From: Paractinoplanes pyxinae
Lineage (GTDB): Bacteria > Actinomycetota > Actinomycetes > Mycobacteriales > Micromonosporaceae
DNA: 64,000 nucleotides
Assembly (NCBI RefSeq): GCF_026626335.1
Contig: NZ_JAPNTZ010000006.1
Span: 62,001-126,000 of the forward strand
Direction of reading: 5' to 3'
Shown here piece after piece: positions 59,594 through 64,000 of this stretch. The translations under genes and the position numbers were made by a program. Numbering within the stretch: position 1 is the first letter of the stretch; every line of letters starts with the position of its first letter. The notes below the pieces were generated by a model. It worked only from the letters and a program-made list of their open reading frames with translations, had not been told where the DNA came from and made no database searches.

Positions 59594-61615
59594 TTACTTC
59601 AGGTAAACCAGGCCGTCGAGCGCGACGCCGGGCCGGCCCGGAGTTCCCTCGACCACGATCCGCACGGTGTGCTCGCCACTCTGCGGCCACCAGCGCGACC
59701 ACACCACCTGGCGGGCCTGGGCGCGCGTCGAGCGCAGGTCGATCGTGCCCTGCGGCCGGCCGTCGAGGATCACCGCGACCCGTCCGGCCCGCGGACCCCG
59801 GCTGAACACGAGGGCCGCCGAGCTGCCGCTGAACCGCCAGGTCGCGCTGGTGCCGCGGACGCTGCCGCCCACCGCCGTGCCGCCCAGGTAGGAGCCGTTG
59901 CGCAGGGAACGCCAGGTCCCGCTGCGTTGCGCCGACGATTCCGAGACAACTACCGGCGTACGGGTCACCGACGCACTCACGGCATTGAAGGCCCGGTCGG
60001 TGGCGCGCACGGTGAACGTGGTCGGCCGGTTGGCCGGAGCGCCGACATTGCGGGTGCGGGCCCGGACGCCGAGGTTCACCGTCGCCGGCCGGGTCAGCCG
60101 AACCGAGCCCAGGCTGGCGTTGTCGCGGACGGTCCAGTCGAGGTGCATCGGCACGGCGCCCAGGTTCACGGTGCCCGGCCGCAGCGCCACGTCCGGCTCC
60201 CGGCCGAAGACGGGCGCGCTCGTGTCCGCGAAGACCTTGCTGTTCACGACGGTCGACCGCCCCGACAGGTGCAGCGCCCGCACGCTCACGGTGTGCCCGC
60301 CCGGCGCCAGCCGGATGGGGGCCGAGTGCTTCCCGGCCGGCGTGGCGACCCGCAACACGCCGTCCACCCACACCTCGAACCGGTTGATCAGCGCGAGCGG
60401 CGTGGTCACGTTCCAGGCGGGCTGGATGACGCCCTTGGTGAAGTACCAGGCCCCGGCCCGGGCCGAACCGCGCATGCCGGTCATGCGCAGCCCGGTCGGG
60501 GCGGCGCCGGCGATGGCCCGGATCGAGGGCAGCTGCGCGTAGAGTGCGTTGCCCGGGCAGGCCGTCTGCCCCGCGTCCCGGTGCCCCGAGATCCGGTACA
60601 GCGGAACCTTGCGGCCGGCCGGGAAGCGCTCGCTGCCGCCGGATGTGACCACCACCCGTCCGGCGGGCGGATTCCCGTACGCGCCGAGCTTGTAAGCGGC
60701 CATGGCAGCGATCACCGTCCGGACCCGGGTCGAGACCGCCCGGCCGCCGTACGAGCCGATCACGGCGATGGCGCTGGCGTTCGCGTTGAAGCCGAGCGTG
60801 TGTGCGCCGAGCACGGTGCGCGCGATCCCGCCGCCGCGCCCCTCGAACACGGTGCCGCACTTGTCGATGAGGTAGTTGTAGCCGATGTCGTCCCAGCCCC
60901 GGCTGCGCACCTGGTACGCCTGGATGCCGCGCACGATGCCGGCCGACTGGGCGCAGCTGTACCCGTTCCCGGTGGCCGTGTGGTGCACGAAGAAGACCTG
61001 CGTGGGACCGGTGTATTCGGCCGGCCCCTTGACGATGGCCTCGTTGGCTCGCCACCCGGCCCGGGTGACGATGCGCGGGTGGGGCCGGCCCGGCAGCGGC
61101 ACAGCCGCCTTCTCCAGCCGCCCCTCCATTCCGGCGCGCCCCGCCGCGGCGACGTTACCCATCGAGGCGCGGCGCGGTGTGACCGCGTCCTCGGCGTCGG
61201 GGTTGATCAGGTCCATGCGCAGCCCGGCCGGCAGCGGGCGCCGGGCACCGGTCACGCGAGCCTGAACGCCGTCCGACGGACCAACCCACAGCGGGTCGGA
61301 CGAGCCGCGTACGTCAGCCGGAGCGCGACCATCGGTCTCGAGCGTCTGCCACGGCGACCACCGGCGGGTGCTCAGGTCGCGGGTGCGCACCTGCACGAAC
61401 CCGTCGACCCGAGCCGCCGGATCGGCCCACGTCACCCCGATCAGGCTGAACGGCTTGATCACCTCTGGACTGGCGACCCCGGTGAGCGCGACCGTCTGCA
61501 ACGCCGGGTTGGCGGCGCCCCCTCGCTGATCGGCCGCGGCCGGACTGCCACCCACCCCCGCCACCATGGTCAGCAGCGCCGCCGCAGCGCGAGATATGGC
61601 CCGATTCCGATGCAC
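59594..61615 (-). CDS. Secreted PGRP-type N-acetylmuramoyl-L-alanine amidase
   Basis: A 673-residue cell-wall hydrolase with a Sec signal (RAISRAAAALLTMVAGVGG). An N-terminal beta region precedes the PGRP/amidase-2 domain, about residues 195-360: FVHHTATGNGY (His), GIQAYQVRSRGWDDIGYNYLID (Tyr), and GHRDAGQTACPG (His, Cys). These give the zinc ligands His-His-Cys with a Tyr. The C-terminal 300 residues are beta-sandwich modules that may anchor to wall polysaccharide. GTG at 61615 is chosen over upstream starts. Confidence 0.88.
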   Translation of the reverse strand: MHRNRAISRAAAALLTMVAGVGGSPAAADQRGGAANPALQTVALTGVASPEVIKPFSLIGVTWADPAARVDGFVQVRTRDLSTRRWSPWQTLETDGRAPADVRGSSDPLWVGPSDGVQARVTGARRPLPAGLRMDLINPDAEDAVTPRRASMGNVAAAGRAGMEGRLEKAAVPLPGRPHPRIVTRAGWRANEAIVKGPAEYTGPTQVFFVHHTATGNGYSCAQSAGIVRGIQAYQVRSRGWDDIGYNYLIDKCGTVFEGRGGGIARTVLGAHTLGFNANASAIAVIGSYGGRAVSTRVRTVIAAMAAYKLGAYGNPPAGRVVVTSGGSERFPAGRKVPLYRISGHRDAGQTACPGNALYAQLPSIRAIAGAAPTGLRMTGMRGSARAGAWYFTKGVIQPAWNVTTPLALINRFEVWVDGVLRVATPAGKHSAPIRLAPGGHTVSVRALHLSGRSTVVNSKVFADTSAPVFGREPDVALRPGTVNLGAVPMHLDWTVRDNASLGSVRLTRPATVNLGVRARTRNVGAPANRPTTFTVRATDRAFNAVSASVTRTPVVVSESSAQRSGTWRSLRNGSYLGGTAVGGSVRGTSATWRFSGSSAALVFSRGPRAGRVAVILDGRPQGTIDLRSTRAQARQVVWSRWWPQSGEHTVRIVVEGTPGRPGVALDGLVYLK

Positions 61616-61849
61616 GTGTCCCCCCGTGGTCTCACTTGATCGACCACGTGCCACCTTCGCCGCCTGCGCTACCGCCCGTCCCGGGAATCCGAAATGAAGC
61701 CCGACATTTACGACGAATGGCCAGTATTACGGTCCGAACGTCCGGCGCGTCGCTCTTCCCTACGCCGCCACCGGCCTGACCGCTCAGGCCGGTCCGTGGA
61801 CAACGAGGATCGGGGCGCGCTCCATCGCGAGGAAGATTCGCAGACCCCG

Positions 61850-63544
61850 CTATCCGAGTGAGCGCCGGTAAACGACCGCCTGCCACGGGGCCAGGGTCCA
61901 GCCGTCGGGCGGCGTGGCCACGTTCGACAGCACGAGCTCGGCCCCCGACCAGTCGTCCTCGAGGTCCGCGTGCACCTCGGAGCCCGAGAAGTTGCCGATG
62001 ACCAGCAGTTCCGTGTTTACGAGGCGGCGGGTGTACGCGTACAGCTGCTCATGGTTGGGCAGCAGCATCGTGAAGTCGCCGTCGACCACGGCCGGCTCGG
62101 TGTGCCGCAGGTCGGCCAGCTTGCGGTAGTAGTGGTACACCGAGTCGGGGTCGGCCTGCGCCGCCTCGGCGTTGACCTCCGGGTAGTTCGGGTTGACGGC
62201 GAGCCACGGCGTGCCCGTCGTGAAGCCCGCGTGCGCCGAGGCGTTCCACTGCATCGGCGTACGGGCGTTGTCCCGCCCCCGCGCCCGGAGCACCGTCAGC
62301 ACTTCCTCCGGCGTACGGCCCTCTTGCTCGACGGCTTGGGCGTACTGGCCCAGCGCCTCGATGTCGCGGAACTCGTCGATCGCCCGGAACGGGTAGTTGG
62401 TCATCCCGAGCTCTTCGCCCTGATAGATGTACGGCGTGCCGCGGTGCAGATGCAGCACGGTGCCCAGCATCTTGGCCGACGCCACCCGGTACTCGGCACT
62501 GTCGTCGCCGTAGCGGGACACCGCCCGCGGCTGGTCGTGGTTGTTCCAGTAGAGGCTGTTCCAGCCCACCTCGGCCAGCCCGGCCTGCCACCGGTTGAAG
62601 ATCGCCTTCAGGTTGGTCAGCTGCAGCGGCATCAGCAGCCAGGGGTCCTCACCGCGGTCGGCCCAGACGTGGTCGAACTGGAACACCATGTCGACCTCGT
62701 GCCGCTCAGGGTCGGTGAACAGCTTGGCCTCGTCCACGGTGACGCCGGGCATCTCGCCGACCGTCAGCATCGCGTCGCGGCCGGCGAAGACCTCGCGGTG
62801 CATCTCTTGCAGGTATTCGTGCAGGCGCGGGCCGTTGATGAAGCCGGCCGAGCCGTCGCCGTAGAGCGAGCCGGCGGTGAGCCGGCCGTCCGGCAGCGGC
62901 ACCACCTTCGAGATCATGTTGATGACGTCCATCCGGAAGCCGTCGATGCCCCGGTCGAGCCACCAGTTCATCATTTCGTAGACCGCGGACCGGACCTCCG
63001 GGTTCTCCCAGTTGAGGTCGGGCTGCTTCTTCGAGAACAGGTGCAGGTAGTACTCGCCGGTCTTCTCGTCGAGTTCCCAGGCCGAGCCGCCGAACACCGA
63101 GCCCCAGTTGGTCGGCTCGGCGCCGGGCGTACCCGGTTCGAGGCCTTCGCGGGCGGGCTGCCACCAGTACCAGTCGCGCTTGGGGTTGTCCTTGCTGGAG
63201 CGGCTCTCGAGGAACCACGGGTGCTCGTCGGAGGAGTGGTTGACGACCAGGTCCATGATCAGCTTCATGCCGCGGGCGTGCACCCCGGCCAGCAGCTCGT
63301 CGAAGATCTCGAGGGTGCCGAAGACCGGCTCGATGTTCTGATAGTCGCTGATGTCGTAGCCGTTGTCGTCCTGCGGGGACGGATAGATCGGTGACAGCCA
63401 GATCACGTCGACGCCGAGGCCGGACAGGTGATCGAGGTGGTCGATGATGCCGCGCAGGTCGCCCATGCCGTCGCCGTCGGCGTCGGCGAAGCTCCGCGGG
63501 TAGATCTGGTAAACAACCGCGCTCTTCCACCAGAGATCCGTCAT
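61850..63544 (-). CDS. GH13 alpha-glucosidase (oligo-1,6-glucosidase type)
   Basis: A 564-residue family 13 glycoside hydrolase. WWKSAVVYQIYPRSFADADG is the N-terminal start, nucleophile D206 in GFRMDVIN, acid/base E264 in VGEMPG and D337 in NNHDQPR. It hydrolyses alpha-1,6 or alpha-1,4 glucosides, or trehalose-like sugars, from the non-reducing end; cytosolic as no signal is seen. It is divergent from the glycosyltransferase gene. The 234 bases between its stop and the amidase start carry no gene. Confidence 0.92.
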   Translation of the reverse strand: MTDLWWKSAVVYQIYPRSFADADGDGMGDLRGIIDHLDHLSGLGVDVIWLSPIYPSPQDDNGYDISDYQNIEPVFGTLEIFDELLAGVHARGMKLIMDLVVNHSSDEHPWFLESRSSKDNPKRDWYWWQPAREGLEPGTPGAEPTNWGSVFGGSAWELDEKTGEYYLHLFSKKQPDLNWENPEVRSAVYEMMNWWLDRGIDGFRMDVINMISKVVPLPDGRLTAGSLYGDGSAGFINGPRLHEYLQEMHREVFAGRDAMLTVGEMPGVTVDEAKLFTDPERHEVDMVFQFDHVWADRGEDPWLLMPLQLTNLKAIFNRWQAGLAEVGWNSLYWNNHDQPRAVSRYGDDSAEYRVASAKMLGTVLHLHRGTPYIYQGEELGMTNYPFRAIDEFRDIEALGQYAQAVEQEGRTPEEVLTVLRARGRDNARTPMQWNASAHAGFTTGTPWLAVNPNYPEVNAEAAQADPDSVYHYYRKLADLRHTEPAVVDGDFTMLLPNHEQLYAYTRRLVNTELLVIGNFSGSEVHADLEDDWSGAELVLSNVATPPDGWTLAPWQAVVYRRSLG

Positions 63545-63554
63545 GGGTCTTCTC

Positions 63555-63603
63555 TAACACGAGAACGCCGGCTCCAACCGCTGGGCATACTAAGCACGTG
63601 TTA
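63555..63603. promoter_or_regulatory. Spaced inverted repeat between divergent genes
   Basis: TAACACG (63555-63561) and CGTGTTA (63597-63603) form perfect 7-bp arms 35 bases apart between the alpha-glucosidase and GT4 genes. Possible operator pair for a sugar regulator; position and symmetry only. Confidence 0.3.
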
Positions 63604-63626
63604 ACTACCTGTACGCGGCATTTGTC

Positions 63627-64000
63627 ATGAAGGTCGCCATGCTGGGCCCGATCGCCTGGCGTACGCCGCCCCTGCACTACGGGCCGTGGGAGCTCGTGAC
63701 CAGCCTGATCACCGAGGGGCTGGTCGAGCGGGGCATCGACGTGACCCTGTTCGCCACCCTCGACTCGATCACCAAGGCCACCCTGGACGGAGTCGCGCCC
63801 AGCGGGTACGAGGAGAACGCCGACCTGGACGGACGGGTGTGGGAGGCGCTGCACATCGGACACGCGCTGGCCCGCTCGGGCGAGTTCGACCTCGTGCACA
63901 ACCACCTGGACTGGCTGCCTCTCGCCTTCTCGCAACAGTGCGAGGCGCCCATGGTGACGACGATCCACGGCTTCTCGGGGCCGAACATCCTGCCCGCGTA
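63627..64000 (+). CDS. GT4 glycosyltransferase, N-terminal part (cut by window end)
   Basis: At least 124 residues with no stop before the window ends. MKVAMLGPIAWRTPPLHYGPWE is a typical GT4 N-terminus. LITEGLVERGIDVTLFATLDS, FDLVHNHLDWLPLAF and TTIHGFSG continue the GT-B N-domain. It would transfer a sugar from an NDP donor. Divergent from the alpha-glucosidase, so the two may serve the same glucan or trehalose metabolism; this is inference. Confidence 0.85.
   Translation, partial: MKVAMLGPIAWRTPPLHYGPWELVTSLITEGLVERGIDVTLFATLDSITKATLDGVAPSGYEENADLDGRVWEALHIGHALARSGEFDLVHNHLDWLPLAFSQQCEAPMVTTIHGFSGPNILPA

Overview
The window is very GC-rich DNA from an actinomycete. Start codons are often GTG, a tRNA-Val is present, and many stop and start codons overlap as GTGA or ATGA. 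The gene content fits a soil actinobacterium of the Actinoplanes/Micromonospora type: many secreted hydrolases, a SARP-like BTAD regulator, an ECF42 sigma factor, a zinc-free L36 and GntR/TetR fusion regulators. The genus is inferred, not proven. No integrase, transposase, CRISPR array, phage genes or rRNA were seen, so this reads as ordinary chromosome with accessory patches.

Layout. 0-3.2 kb: PGPGW membrane protein, tRNA-Val, and two conserved unknown genes. 3.4-8 kb: MsrA, a VOC protein, GNAT, a large EAL protein with a caspase-like N-terminus, and a VapBC locus with a third tiny gene. 8-13.6 kb: a lipid-phosphate operon (DAG-kinase-like, YihY, double PAP2, endonuclease/exonuclease/phosphatase), divergent from an MBL-DedA pair. 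13.6-18.3 kb: serine hydrolase, a 14-residue-repeat protein, DinB, sensor-domain protein and S1 protease. 18.4-24.9 kb: FAD oxidoreductase with a small winged-helix regulator, a molybdopterin oxidoreductase divergent from an FMN reductase, a subtilase and L36. 25-32.4 kb: two-component operon, an unknown gene coupled to a methyltransferase, a DHFR-like protein and a LigA-like ligase.

32.4-42 kb: XdhC and a MobA-like transferase, M14 carboxypeptidase, a LRV repeat protein, the rtcB-prfH RNA-repair/ribosome-rescue operon, dienelactone hydrolase, an S66 pseudo-peptidase and a secreted Ig-like protein. 42-49 kb: a frameshifted BTAD/NTPase regulator, a KDPG aldolase-KDG kinase operon, and the ECF42 sigma/DGPF pair. 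49-56 kb: a secreted VWA-PHP fusion, a methyltransferase, a quinone oxidoreductase, and a GntR/TetR regulator divergent from an FAD monooxygenase. 56-64 kb: a decayed P-loop NTPase gene, a CocE hydrolase operon with a TetR regulator, VOC, PGRP amidase, alpha-glucosidase and the start of a GT4 glycosyltransferase.

The items I would look at first are rtcB-prfH, the VWA-PHP fusion, the caspase-like/EAL fusion that lacks the caspase dyad, the S66 homologue that lacks its nucleophile, and the in-frame tandem repeats (14 residues, 11 residues, 18 bp and 21 bp). The 21-bp array runs across the 3' ends of two convergent genes.
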